The notes under the pieces are model-generated. The model saw nothing but the letters and a program-made list of their open reading frames with translations. It had not been told where the DNA came from and searched no databases. 64,000 nt of DNA from Beverwykella pulmonaria (Eukaryota; Ascomycota; Dothideomycetes; Pleosporales; Melanommataceae), in contig BCHH01000007.1 of the NCBI GenBank assembly GCA_001599595.1, forward strand, positions 1,581,785 to 1,645,784. The letters are read 5' to 3'. Below are positions 11,427 to 22,474 of this stretch, in pieces. The position numbers and the translations under genes are program-made. Numbering within the stretch: position 1 is the stretch's first letter; the number at the start of each line of letters is the position of its first letter.

Positions 11427-11975
11427 CTATTCCGAAACGTACTCATCGTCTGGTACATCTTCATCAAAGTCCTCGAAGAGTTCGAGCGACTTAGGAGGGA
11501 AATTCTTCCATGTCCTTGCCTCTCTGCGCGATACTTCACTTTCAGAAACACAAATGTCTTCCCACAAGTCTCTTACAAAATTTTGACAATGTCTGCCTTT
11601 CCTAAAAGCATAGTTCCTTCCAAATACCTTCACCCATATCTCGTTTGCAGCGTCTACAATTTCCTGGTGCGACAGGTCTGTCTGCCCTATCTTGCGTCTT
11701 CTGGGCTTCGCTAAACCCCGTCGTTGTTGTACATCCTTCGTCCACTTTTTGACGGAAGAAGTCTTAGGCGAGTGCCTTCCACCGAACAGTGAAAGAGAGG
11801 AGCCCGCTCCATGAGGGGATGAGAGTTCATAGCACCGACCACGGACTTGGATGGCCCAGTGGTAGAATAGCTCTGGTGGCATTTGCAACCGGTCGAGGGT
11901 ACTTGTGATTGCTCGGTGCGTAAGAACCTGATGAACCGGCGCACGTAAGAGCCAGATATCATTGAGTTTTGTCAT
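11427..11975 (-). CDS. LRAT-like (permuted NlpC/P60 fold) protein
   Basis: ATG at 11975. The frame is 182 codons to a stop at 11427; a GTACGT donor near the end may splice into a further short exon down to about 11294. The sequence has the elements of the permuted papain-like fold of LRAT-type proteins: FYHWAIQV supplies the His, followed by RCYEL, then a QEIVDAANEIW helix and RHCQNFVRDLWEDI, which matches the NCxxFV catalytic-Cys box with the Asn replaced by His. Family knowledge: such enzymes are thiol acyltransferases or hydrolases, and fungal members are uncharacterised. No signal peptide. It lies convergent to the four-TM gene, between the inverted repeat copies. Substrate unknown. Confidence 0.55.
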   Translation of the reverse strand: MTKLNDIWLLRAPVHQVLTHRAITSTLDRLQMPPELFYHWAIQVRGRCYELSSPHGAGSSLSLFGGRHSPKTSSVKKWTKDVQQRRGLAKPRRRKIGQTDLSHQEIVDAANEIWVKVFGRNYAFRKGRHCQNFVRDLWEDICVSESEVSRREARTWKNFPPKSLELFEDFDEDVPDDEYVSE

Positions 11976-12291
11976 TATGGTGGTAAAAATAGAGATGAGT
12001 TGAAGGTAATGTCACTTGGTTCTCAAATGCGGGAGCGCTGGCGTAGAGCGTTGCACGAGAAACTGAAGTTATATTATACTAGCATAGGGGCTTAGCGAGG
12101 GGGAGAACTGTCCAATCCCTCGTAATAGCTGTGCGTTGTAAATACGAGCTAAGTATAGATACACATGAAATTAAGTGCCGAGCTTACAGAATCGTGGCGG
12201 GTTCTAATACGTTAAAGTACAAGCACGCCACTAGCGAGAGCAGTATTAAAACACGGTTACTGCTGATTGTGGCATACTTCTTGATTGGTTC

Positions 12292-12448
12292 GCTTTCCAT
12301 GGAAGAAGATATTGCTCGCCTTTCGGCACTCATCCACATTATGCTGGGCCATCACCATCTTCTGAATTGGGAAAATGGTATATTGACGCAATGTCCAGTA
12401 GTACGGCCAGGCTAATGACCACAACATAACTCTAGACAAGCTAATAAC
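12292..12448 (-). repeat. 157-bp inverted repeat, right copy
   Basis: Inverted copy of 10016-10172. It keeps the coding frame of exon 1 up to NIFFHGK and then diverges, so it is a gene fragment rather than a complete paralogue. No matching exon 2 follows on the minus strand. Confidence 0.9.
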
Positions 12449-12451
12449 TAT

Positions 12452-12720
12452 TGTTGGTCTCACAGGGCTATTGCAATAGCAATGGGGGTTCTCAAAGGGG
12501 GTAATAAATCGTTGTGTCTATCTTGAAGCGGTGCAGCTGAGGGAATACCATCAACCTCACCGCCGCGTGCACTAGCCTAGTATGGCTAGTGCTCCACGTG
12601 ATCTACACGTGATGTACACATCAACACGTGATTCCCACGTTCTATATACTCCCAAGACTGGCAACTCTTTCTTTTGTCGTCGTTGTTGCCAATTGTAATC
12701 AAATAAGAAGAAAAAAAACA
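12452..12720. repeat. Possible solo LTR
   Basis: Begins TGTTGG and ends AACA, carries three CACGTGAT copies near 12594-12631 and a TATATACTCC box near 12640. This is the look of a fungal Copia-type LTR. No 5-bp target duplication is visible (ACTAT before, TGTAA after), so the call is weak. Confidence 0.25.
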
Positions 12721-12920
12721 TGTAACGAACGGACGCTCAATTGAGCTAGAAAGGAAAGAGAACTCCCATCCACTTTGATCAGATTAACCACGTGACTGAC
12801 TAGATTGACCGTGAGACTTCATGTTCTCAATCTGTGTAATATCGTGCTAGCAACAGATTTTCCGGCTCTGAAACCTAGCTGTGCGACTGCGCCTACTTTT
12901 CCCGAAAACAATTTGTGAAT

Positions 12921-13912
12921 CTACTGCGATGTCATCGCAATAAGGGTTTTCACCAATACGACAAGCCCATATAAACCTGCGCCACCTACACCGAGCAATA
13001 CAATCACTACGCAGACTTTGCGGTATGGGAATCCGTCTACTGAAGGGGGTGCTTGACGCTGAGATGGCTGTGCAGGGAAGCGCGACGTTCGGTATTGTGG
13101 CAAGAAAGTGCCATACGTGTATTCAGTCTGGCGCGGCGTGTTAGATGTTGGGGAATGGGGGTATAGGAGGCTCCGTTGTAGAGGGTCACTCTGTTGCGCT
13201 CTTACAATATTTGTATAATATTGGTGAGGAGGCTGAGTGTGCACGACGCTTGTAGCGTTCGGACGGCCGCGATTCCGAGAATAGCGACGTGAACGTCGCG
13301 AAGAATGATCCTGCACTGATGGGGGTGCATTTCCATGTTGTAGGGCTTGTCGTGGCTGTCTTTGGATAATGTCCATGTCAGCGCTTGGAGGCTTCGCTGG
13401 TGCATAGGACAGTAGAAGTTGGTACGAACAAGCCGTCAACTTGCGGGCGCCGTGAGGACGAAGAGCTCGGACGCTGCAGACTCTCACTTGCTCGATTTTA
13501 ACATAGCTGTTTCTTCGTAGCGGCTCACCATCAATGTCTAGCAAAAGTCCAGAATCTGGGTGTCGCGGGCTCGGAGAGATGGGCAGGTGCTGCTCTCGTA
13601 CAGATCTGTTCCTTGGGTGTCGGATATGAAGTGGAACCCCATTGAACGAGGTTATCTATGGGGCTCAGCCGCAGCTCTGTTCGGATGGAGAAATACACTA
13701 ACAGTAAAGATGGTTGCCTTTACTCTGGACCCTTCCGTCCAGAGCAAAACGGCAGGATGATCGTGACAACCGTCCGGCAGCTCGTCTGTGTCCTCGACAT
13801 CGTCCGCAAAGTCGTCCTTCGCCTTCAGCCAGCAGATGCTGCCTGGTTCGTAGTTGAAAGATGTATCGCCTGTGGATGCGCGCCTGTGTCGAGATCGCCA
13901 CGGCTTACTCAT
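12921..13912 (-). CDS. Conserved fungal protein with C-terminal TM helix
   Basis: ATG at 13912 (MSKPWRS). Exon 1 is 13912-13703, then a 47-bp GT-AG intron (13702-13656), then exon 2 13655-12921. The spliced protein is 314 residues. The join is supported because it makes a continuous VKATIFT-ITSFNGVPLHIR segment. N-terminal YEPGSICWLKAKDD, the LPISPSPRHPDSGLLLDI segment, and NSYVKIEQVRVC..ALRPHG are shared with an unnamed fungal family I recognise by pattern only. A Pro/Gln/Ser-rich middle leads to a hydrophobic helix (CVVIVLLGVGGAGLYGLVVL) just before the C-terminus, so it is probably tail-anchored. Function unknown. Confidence 0.65.
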
Positions 13913-14570
13913 AGTGACCGACAAGAAACCGCTACCCTAGCTAGTTAGTTTCCTCCGAGTGCAATTTTATTGCGAGGTTTCCGCTATGGGTTCCCCACCT
14001 TACATATTCGGCAAAGCGTCGAATCTAAAGCGCACGTGCCTCATGGCGCAATCCCGAGCAGGGCTGTTTGGCAAGGCTGGTGATTTACCACACTATGATA
14101 AGGCTCTCAGGTTGGGATAGGACCCCTCTATAGGCATCGTGAGTGGTAGGATCTTCATAGTGGTGCTGCAGCGAAGGAACATTGTTGTGCGCGAAGGGAA
14201 GGTTTTTGTAAAGGAAGCGTGAAGACAACGATGCGAACGTAATTTTTGGGTGGGAGAAGGTCTTGGATGTTTATGAATAGCTACAGCGCATGATTTATAT
14301 AGAACTGCGGCAGATATCAACGTGTGTGCAGAAATCGAGTTGCTTAAAGTCAAAGTACCCCTCATATATCTCGGCACGCAGGTATTACAGGGGCTTTTTG
14401 CAGCTACTACGAGCTCATGAGGAGAAAGATTGTATGCCCGCAAGCCGAGTGTCTTGCACTGGAAAGCCTAGACTATAGTGTACAAATTCTGAATCAAATT
14501 AGCAAACCACTTTCCCACGAACTCATTCCTCTCAATCTCACTTGTCTAGATCCTAAGGATCTCAAGACGG
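13913..14570. other. Intergenic, no gene seen
   Basis: Short frames on both strands without recognisable domains. Contains the upstream region of the minus-strand gene at 12921-13912. Confidence 0.4.
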
Positions 14571-14930
14571 TCATACCCGAACTCTCCTCGTCCTCGAAAG
14601 GCCAGCCAACACCGCCGGAGCAGGAGCCGCCGGCATGTAATGGCGCCCAGCACCATACTGTCCCACCTCAAAGTCACGCAAGCTGTACTGCTGCACAGCT
14701 GCAGAAGCCTTGCCTTTGCACTTGGGGCCTTGGTTCTTCACGCGGCTACTACGGCAAAAGTAGAAAATGATAACGCCCAAGATAGGGACACCAACGAAGA
14801 CAGAAAGGAGCGCAACTGCAATGTTGACGCCGAACTTTCCAGCTGCATCGTTATCGCGAGGCTGAAGAGGGGCGGCGAATGAGAGGGTAGCCATGGTGGC
14901 CTGGACGGTGAAGATAGTCAATGTACTCAT
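14571..14930 (-). CDS. Small single-pass membrane protein
   Basis: ATG at 14930 gives 119 residues. A hydrophobic start with Ala at the end of the first stretch (SFAAPLQPRD) may be a signal peptide. Then comes one strong TM segment (VNIAVALLSVFVGVPILGVIIFYF), a basic RVKNQG motif and a cytosolic tail with QQYSLRDFEVGQYGAGRHY. Two decayed relatives lie nearby: 15638-15916 shares the TM-RVKNQG-YGAxRH plan, and 18626-18892 shares the QYxLRDxE tail. Not matched to a named family. Role unknown. Confidence 0.55.
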   Translation of the reverse strand: MSTLTIFTVQATMATLSFAAPLQPRDNDAAGKFGVNIAVALLSVFVGVPILGVIIFYFCRSSRVKNQGPKCKGKASAAVQQYSLRDFEVGQYGAGRHYMPAAPAPAVLAGLSRTRRVRV

Positions 14931-15637
14931 GGTTTTGTGTATATATATAACGAAGGTCACTTTTGAAGAGGAGCTTGAACGCAGGTTAATTGAAATTTTC
15001 TCTGTTGTTAGATGAGTACCAAATTGAATGCGGACCTAAATTGAATACGTAGAAAATCGAAAAGCTCACGGAGTGTTTAAATGCACTCCTGAAGTTTGCG
15101 TAGTATATGGATAAAGCAGGTAGAAAATGACATGTAAAGGAGCGAGCCTATACGTTGTGCGATTATAATTCTTATTGTATACTTAAAATGCTCGGGATGT
15201 TAATTGGAGCTGATCCCAGTCCAAAAGTGGTATAGACTAAGTGTGCAGACAAAGTCCGTAGAGATAAAGTAGTGGGTTGGCATATGTACATAATTATGTT
15301 AAATGGTGGAGTTTGTAAGTGTTCGTTGTACCACGTAGATCAGCAGAAGAAGGGAAGGTTCTCCTTGCTAGTATCAGTATAATTTTTATGGTAAAGTGAT
15401 TCAACTGTGAAAGCAATGCAATCAAGTGTTCTGTCATGCCGTAACAGAAAAACTGTCAAAACAAAGACCAGCTACGGTCGAAAACCGCAACAGGCAAGTG
15501 GTTGAATATCAGGTCCAGTCTTCTCAAAACCAGTTATTCCTCTCAAACTTCCTCATGCATGTAGATCCCACAGAATTTAGCGTCGAGGGCGAGAAAGCTT
15601 AGCCACTACCACCTTTGATGGCTCCCAGAAGGCTGTG
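14931..15637. other. Intergenic, AT-rich, no gene seen
   Basis: No recognisable coding content or repeat. It is upstream of the minus-strand small membrane protein gene and should include its promoter. Confidence 0.4.
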
Positions 15638-15916
15638 CTAGTGACGCTCAGCGCCATACCACCCCGTTATTGAATAGCCGTTGTTTGAGAAATCAGGAGC
15701 CTTGCGACCCTGGTTCTTAACTCTAGTCGAACAGCAGCACTTGAAGTATATAATTCCAATGATGCAACCACCGATAAAAATACAATAAATTACGATTGTA
15801 GCGTGAAGGCCGACTTTCCCTTAGGCTTGATGCGCTCATTCTGTTCCAGGTCGCCTGCGGCACTAGAGGGACGATGCTTCCGCAATTGCAGCAACAGGAA
15901 ACGTGAGCGGGGTCAT
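15638..15916 (-). pseudogene. Decayed paralogue of the small membrane protein at 14571
   Basis: Starts at ATG 15916 with a signal-like MTPLTFPVAA, hits TAG at 15863-15865, and needs at least one frame change to reach a TM segment (VIYCIFIGGCIIGIIYF) followed by CCCSTRVKNQGRKAP and WYGAERH, stop at 15638. The TM position, RVKNQG motif and terminal YGAxRH match the intact gene at 14571-14930. Stop and frameshift indicate a pseudogene, unless the assembly has indels here. Confidence 0.6.
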
Positions 15917-16862
15917 GGTCGGGATGAATAGGGACGCCACGACGATGACCGAAGTTGATTGGGGCGGAAAAACAGTCAAGGGAAAGTCAGACATGCTCAG
16001 AACTGTGAGGCCCCGGCGGGTTGGAATCGAAACACTTCAGACATAGACATCATGACAAGGTGCGTAGTATTCGAGTTGTGGACACTGTGGATGAACACTT
16101 GTTTGATACCGGTAAACATAAAAGAGTTGGTTAAGTATAACGTCCCTCCCTGCGTCGCCGGACGCCCCATGAGACCGGACAAATTATAGGTACATATTCT
16201 TTGCAACCATCTTAACTTCGTATATATGTCTGTATTTGTATATTTCTATACCAGTCATGTGCAATAGTTACTTCTGAACTCCTGAGGTCCCTCCTGCCTA
16301 AATATTACAATGACATCGCCGTCTCGCCGCCTAGTTAGTAGAGAGCCTCTTTTATAGTAAAACATAACCCTGGGTACTACAGCTCCACTATCAAGCTCTT
16401 GCCACTTCTGAAATAATGAGGAGGTCGCATACGAACCTAAGAGCCTCACTACTATACTGGGAAGTCGTTATCAGCTCTATATCCGCCGTGAAGCGTGAAC
16501 ATATGCAATGTCGCCACGCTGGTCGGTACCTCCAATCAGAACGGAACCACCACGCACGTCTTATATAATGATTACAATGTATGTTACATTAGGTTACCCC
16601 GCCTGTGGCTACATACAGTGGCTAAGTGGCTAGCGAAATCGGCTTCCGCCTCTAGCTCTCTGCTTTGAATTTGCACTCGACTTCTACCCTTGCCTTATTC
16701 CATATTAACGTTTGTATGGGTGCTTGGAAGTTTCCAATCCCCCTAAATACGAAGTAACGTGGGAGCTTTCGGCACGGGATGGTACGCTGCATGACCAACT
16801 CACAGCAACTCTATGACCAGGCTGTTACCCTTCGATCCTGACTCCACCACCGAACCCCCAAG
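15917..16862. other. Intergenic, no gene seen
   Basis: Only short frames. Contains the presumed promoter of the plus-strand gene at 16863. A few CT-rich stretches precede that start. Confidence 0.4.
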
Positions 16863-18390
16863 ATGTCTTTCGGATACTCAGTCGGCGATTTCATCACTGT
16901 AACCAAACTCATCGCCGACCTGATCGGCAGCCTGCGCGAGTCCGGCGGCTCAAGGTCTGACTACCAAGAGATCATCCACGAGCTCGAAGGCCTCGACCGT
17001 GCAATCAAACCCCTCGAAAACTTGATCGATGACGCATCGTCTGAAGTTTACGGCCTCAAGTGTGCGGCTGCTTCATGCCGTGCAATACTCGAAGACTTTC
17101 ATAATAAGGTTAAGAAGTATGATACTGGCTTGGGAGAGAGCGCTTCGGACGGCATGCTTCTGAAGACATGGAAGAAGGTCCGCTGGCTAGGAAAGAAAGA
17201 GTATTTGGACCGGTTGCGACAATATCTTCAAGTGCACCAGGGGAACATAGCAATCATGCTAGTGGAAAGAAATATGGCAAGCGCAAAGCTCGCCGAAAAG
17301 AAGCAAGGTGCGGTCGAAAATGCAGTCAAAGAGGCAAAGGAGATGATGGCAGATGCTGCTAAGGCTGTCCAGTCTCAAGGGGCTCTTATTGTTGCCGGCA
17401 GCTCCGTACTTCGGCGCCTGCACCAGCTCCTGAATGGTGATATCAAAGCTTCGCTTATGGAAGTTGCGAAATACACCAAGAGCACATTGTAAGTTGTGAA
17501 GTTAAAAGTCATACCTCACTGAATTCAGTGACCACAGTGTCTCAACGCAGCAAATATATGCTGCAATCACCCACATCCAAACTCGACTCTGCCGATTCGA
17601 TACGCAATGGACGCATTTCCAGGCCGAAGTATATATCGAAGATCCTTTCGGAAACCCTTTCCGAGTTCCATCCGAGTGGACTGTCGACTTTCTTAAAGCG
17701 CACATCGAGCATCGATTCCGTAACGGCGCTGGGAGTGTTGAGATTCGAAATGGACTGTACGAATTAAGCCCCCGGCACAACCGTGAACTGATTCTAGACC
17801 TGGAGGACAGAGACGCTCGACTAAGAGCACAGCAAAATCTAATCATGTCGATAATTCTATTCGGAGCCTCATCGGAGAGCAAGGTCTGCCCCGTTCCGAT
17901 TTGCCAGTCAAAGCTCACACGGTTGGATCAGACTGGGAGAAGACATTGGTAGGACTTGTAATACGAGTGCATTATTATGTGTTCTTGACTAACAGCCTAC
18001 CTAAGCGATGATTGTGGTGTAAGATTCGATGAGACTACAAAGGAATATCCGCAGCGGAAACGTGCAATTGAAGAAGTTGCCCAAGAAGAACCAGTATCAA
18101 GAAAGAGGGCGCGCGTACAGAATCAAAATCCTTTCAACGTAGTTCAGATGCATACATTCAGAAACATTAAGATTCCGAAGGCGTTGAAGCAATTCGTCCG
18201 GGAAAGCACTTACAACCCATTGAAGACAAACGATCCGGGCAGGTGTTATAGCTGCAATCGCTCAGAGACACCTGAATGGCGCCGCGGGCCCGATGGCGCT
18301 CGAACTTTGTGCAACAGCTGCGGATTACATTACGCTAAGCTCACTCAGAAAATGGGACGAGTTCGGTCAGTCAACAAGCTACGAGCATGA
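16863..18390 (+). CDS. Helical STAND-type N-terminus, ubiquitin-like segment, GATA zinc finger
   Basis: Exon 1 (16863-17488) encodes a helical domain starting MSFGYSVGDFITVTKLIADL, the type found at the N-terminus of fungal NLR-like proteins. A 40-bp intron (GTAAGT..TTCAG, 17489-17528) leads to exon 2, which has VYIEDPFGNPFRVPSEW and later RNGLYELSP, resembling the fungal ULD ubiquitin-like domain. A probable intron near 17943-17989 follows. The last exon ends with a GATA-type finger, C-x2-C-x18-C-x2-C (CYSCNRSETPEWRR..LCNSC), at about 18244-18330, stop 18390. Between about 17830 and 17940 the best coding frame changes, so the join is unresolved: there may be a missed intron, an indel, or two adjacent genes. 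If single, it couples a signalling N-terminus to a DNA-binding domain. Confidence 0.6.
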
Positions 18391-18625
18391 TATAGAATCC
18401 AAGTTTCCTTTCTAGTGTTACGTCACGACCTCATGGGTAGCACACACGAAGCAATGTTTTATTCGATTGGGACAAGTCTACAAATAAATGAGTGTGCGTG
18501 CGTGAGGTGCATAAATGCATGAAGCAGAATGTCAAAAGGGTCCGTTACGGCCACGTCCACTATGACGGGCAAAAATTCAAAGTCTGCGATCTATGGGCAA
18601 GCGGCGGAGGGACCGCCAGCTAAGT

Positions 18626-18892
18626 CTAATAATGATGTCTAGCATTATTAATAGTAGGTCCAACGCGTTCCATATCTCTTAGAATATACTGTTTGCTCGG
18701 ATCCGGCCTCGTCACACCCGCCACCTTCTCGCGATGCATCTTCTTGTAGCCAAAGAATGCTATGCCGATGACTGTAAAGACGATAACAACTGAGATACCG
18801 CGCGGTCAAATCCACCGGCAACTTCCGTATCAGATGGGTGATCGCCGGGCAGTGGGGTGTGCGGCGGCGGAGACGGATGCGAGGAAAGCCAT
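18626..18892 (-). pseudogene. Decayed single-pass membrane protein gene
   Basis: ATG at 18892 opens MAFLASVSAAAHP and meets TGA after about 20 codons. Two frame changes are needed to reach a TM segment (ISVVIVFTVIGIAFFGY) and a tail with KQYILRDMERVGPT ending NNARHHY, stop 18626-18628. The QYxLRDxE tail matches the gene at 14571-14930 (QQYSLRDFE). No intron of normal size restores the frame. Confidence 0.55.
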
Positions 18893-19279
18893 TATGATTA
18901 GGAGGTGGAGAGATATGGTGTTGGGTTGCGTTTGTTTGTTGGAAGATGTAGTACAGTGTATCTATTCTGATGGGGCGAGGTGCTGGTGGAAGTTGTGGAC
19001 GTAAATGAGCACAGGGTAGGAGCAGAGTTCTCATTCTGAAAAGTAAATGTGGTGAAGGCGGGGTAAAGGGTGTGTATGTGTCGGGAAATGCCAAAGTTAT
19101 TGTTGTCATACTGTGAAAGCAAGGGAGGAACATTGTCACGTGGTGCATGGCATTTAGATGTCATGACTATGAGCAGGTTTAGTGAGGGAAATGTCACACA
19201 AGCGAGGGAGACAGCAGAGTCGTATGCATCAAGTCAGATTTATTCTGTGCTATGGAATCTGGTCACAAAGGACCCTGCT

Positions 19280-19707
19280 TTAGCATGGTCTATTTATCGT
19301 GCCCCTCAACGATGCGGCTGTTAGTAATAGGCATCTGCTGTTCTCTCGCTTCGTGTGCAGCTCAGTTCGATCTAGCGCCTCATCTTGTCGGCTAAGTGGA
19401 AAGGCCGCAAAATGCTCTTCGCCTTTCCCGGAAGACAAATCGGACGGAGTGAAATGGGGATACCTTATAGTACTACTCGGGTAGCTTCCAGCCGAGACCT
19501 TCGCAAAGCTAGTCCAGGACGACGAAGTATTGGTAAATGCGGACGGTGATCTCAGGTTGCGATCAACCAACACAAAGATAACGATGGCAATGATGCCAAG
19601 AACGAAGAAATGTCAGCGACGTCGAGGGTAGTGGCAGTGGTTTCCTCTCTGTTCGAGTTAGCGATGACTTTGATTGGAGAGTTTTTTTGTCAAAGTAGTA
19701 TACTCAT
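19280..19707 (-). pseudogene. Decayed single-pass membrane protein gene
   Basis: ATG at 19707, TGA at 19692-19690. The frame then continues with Thr-rich ectodomain-like sequence (NSNREETTATTLDVAD) and must shift to reach a TM segment (HFFVLGIIAIVIFVLVDR) and a Ser/Pro-rich tail to the stop at 19280. Layout matches its neighbours, but sequence similarity to them is not obvious. Degenerate as it stands. Confidence 0.45.
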
Positions 19708-20212
19708 AGGATATTACATGTGACTGATTAGATATTTGTGGACGTACTGTTGTAGGTTACCTTTATGAGCAAAAAGCTGCTGTACGAGAACATTCGGTCT
19801 CACTGCGTGAATACAAGATTCGCTGTGTGTGATGGATGCCTGGTTGTGGTCCCACAATGGGACGGCCGAGACCTGATGCTTTGAATTGTGCTGCAAGAGT
19901 GCCGTACGGATACCTTAGGCTTTAGTGCGCGGGTCGTATGCCACTGGGAGATCCGTTGAATCATGAAAAACTTTCAGTCACGTGTTCGGTATGCAGATGA
20001 AGAGCTTGAAGTTGCGATAATACAGTATTTTTATTGATTGTTTAGAATGGGTGAAATTAAGTCTAATGAAGCATTGGCTCACGTTTAGAAATCAATTTGC
20101 TAGCCTCTTACCTTGTGTTCCCGAAATTACTAACCAGAGTGACCTCAAGCAAGGAAATATGTCTGTCCAGTGAGATAACATTACCCCAGCTTCAGGATTA
20201 CCCTAAATCTCA

Positions 20213-20668
20213 CTATGGGCCCCAGCAGATAGTCCCTCTCAAACTCCGATCATACGTCTGCGCCGGCATCAGCGGTACCGACAGCGGACTCAATCTTCCT
20301 AACTCCACCATCGTACTATCAAAACTCGCATCCCTCATTTCTCTAGCCAACCTCGCTTCTTGAGGCCTAAGCGGTGGCGCCGACGTCACCCTCCTTAATT
20401 TATCTCGCGGAGTTTGTGCGATCACCGAAGGTAGTGTACTGATACGTGCGGCTTCAATGTCCTTCGCTTCTTGGGCTTCTTTCTTCCGACGTCGATACCC
20501 GAGGAGAATATGCAAGATTCCTATGGCGATTGCGAGGAGGATAGTGCAGGGGAGCACGATTGCAAGGGCGAAAATGACCTTTGGTGGGAGGCCTCGAGGG
20601 GAGGGGATGTGTGGAGTGAGCGTTGGTGTGTGGGTCGTTGCTGCTGCATAGGTGTGAGTGGAGTTCAT
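20213..20668 (-). CDS. Small single-pass membrane protein
   Basis: ATG at 20668, 151 residues, no intron needed. A short Thr/Pro-rich N-terminus without a signal peptide leads to one TM (VIFALAIVLPCTILLAIAIGILHILL), a basic GYRRRKKEAQEAKDIEAAR stop-transfer segment and a tail ending RGTICWGP. Probable type III single-pass topology. Member by layout of the small membrane protein series at 14.5-25.2 kb. No named family recognised. Confidence 0.55.
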   Translation of the reverse strand: MNSTHTYAAATTHTPTLTPHIPSPRGLPPKVIFALAIVLPCTILLAIAIGILHILLGYRRRKKEAQEAKDIEAARISTLPSVIAQTPRDKLRRVTSAPPLRPQEARLAREMRDASFDSTMVELGRLSPLSVPLMPAQTYDRSLRGTICWGP

Positions 20669-21795
20669 CTTGAATGGATTATAAGAGAAGTTGATATGAG
20701 TACTGCAGTAAATACGTTGGATTGGAGAAAAATAGAGCGGGGCGTGTACTGCAATAATAGGATTTTCTTAGATTGAGAACACATAGCGATGTTGGCGGCC
20801 TTTAAACATGAGGCTTTGTGAGGCGCTAAACAAAGAGATGTTAATACAATGAACGAAGGAAATTAAACGAATACAAGAAGTGGAAGAAAGAGGGAAAAAG
20901 GAAGAAAGAGTGGTGAAGTGAACAATGATAGAAGGTGTGGGACAGTAGATTTTCTAATTGTATAGTAGAAAGAACAGAGGCGGTCTAAACTGCTTTGGGC
21001 GAAATAAGTGAGACTATTGCATCTTAGCAAGAGTAGTCGTGCCTCACAGAAGCTTTTCAAGACTTGTAGAATTTGCGGGACAGAATGGAGATCCTCTACT
21101 GAGTGAACTTACATGGATCACTTTGGACCAGACTCATAGATCACATGACTTATATGCACTTAACATAAAGGAGAGAACAGAGAGAGGACTTAATAGTATC
21201 AAACGAGAAGCTTGAGATAGTTTAAATACCACGAAAGGACTCTATCTTGTAGCACTTTTTGAGACGTACAGAGTTTGCGACGCTTGATATGAAGACGCAT
21301 ATAAGTAAATCTATTGATCTAGTTAATCGTACAAGACGCACGACTCACGCCACTCACGGACGGGACTGTAATTTATGTCGAATGGCTTTTATTAATTTCT
21401 GCAATTGAAGGGAGTTATGCCCAAGTAGTGCTGCTGTTCAAGAACGTCGAGGTCTCTAGCTCGGACATGAGATCAATGCATAATAACTTGCTCGGTCGCT
21501 TACAATTCCTAAAAACAATTCATCTCAGAAAAATAACCTTTAGAAAAGATTGAGTGTAGTTAAAAAGGAGCTGTGGGTCAGGTCTTGGACAGCCATCCCA
21601 TTATTTTTGCGAAAATTGGACTTTTGCAAGAGTGTTCATGGTAGGTCATTTCTTGAATAACCATGACCGTAACTTCGTTTCAAGAATCGTAAAGCTCTCA
21701 CCGGCTCTTGCTAACATTGAGTATGAAGAGAAAGATAGAGAGTTAGATCGAGTCTAGTCGCGTCGAGTTTCGTTGAGGTTATCAATGGATTGATA
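20669..21795. other. Intergenic, no gene seen
   Basis: Contains AG-rich stretches near 20850-20920. No coding region, structural RNA or repeat was recognised. Confidence 0.45.
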
Positions 21796-22340
21796 CTAGG
21801 GCGGCGGGGTTGGGTAACGAGGCAGAGTTGGAGCGCTCTCGAAAGCATCTTGATTTTGCTGAGTGCCAGCGGAGAAGTACTCGTTGTCATTAAAGCTCTC
21901 GTCATCCTCAGTGTCGATCGGCTGATGGCCGACGTGTTAAATATTGCGAGAACGACGTCTGCGGGAACACAAACCACACAATTCCCAACCACGGGCCCCC
22001 CATGAGGCGGGCATCATTATAGTAGCACCTAGTTCGTAGGTAGGGGAGTGAGGTGCCTTCGAAGATCCGACGCTCGTGAGCGCGGCGTGCTCGGAGGGGT
22101 TGGGTAGTGAGCTCGAGGGCAGTCGGGACGGCAGCTGGCATGCTGGCTGAAGATGTGGAATGACGTACACAGATCGGAAGTACGACATGGCAGTGCCGAT
22201 TGATCTTGATCTTGTAGATGTATGCAAGACATAGAATGAAACCGGTGCTAGCCAACATGGCTAAAACTACCATAACAACGATGTTGTGGTATGAGCGCCT
22301 GCGATCGGCGTTGCAGCTTGCATAGGAGGGGAAGTCGTAG
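21796..22340 (-). pseudogene. Decayed single-pass membrane protein gene
   Basis: A Thr/Ala-rich segment (MQAATPIAGAHTTTS) near 22320, a TM segment in another frame (VVMVVLAMLASTGFILCLAYIY, about 22275-22210), and a tail in a third stretch (RSVYVIPHLQPAC.. to SPTYELGATIMMPASWG). The tail crosses a TAA at about 21936-21938 and continues in frame with an acidic DTEDDESFNDNEYFSAG segment to TAG at 21796. At least one frameshift and one nonsense change separate these parts. It would have been a protein of about 200 residues with a long cytosolic tail. Confidence 0.5.
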
Positions 22341-22474
22341 AGCTCTTGGTAAATTGCACCAGTTCAACGAGAGTCCGTGTGAAAGGTTGTAGTCAAGCTC
22401 GGTTCGGAGGCTTTTTTTTTCGTTCCTTCGAGTGCTTAGTTTTAATGTGGTATCGAGTCGTGGATGTCGCGACA

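Noticed and set aside
10016..12448. Transposon with 157-bp terminal inverted repeats
   Set aside because: The left repeat is coding exon sequence of an apparently normal gene, no transposase lies inside, and flanking bases give no convincing target duplication.
18697..18704. CGGATCCG as a regulatory site
   Set aside because: Lies in a membrane-protein pseudogene, far from the cluster. The copy at 58892 is inside NRPS coding. Both are taken as background.
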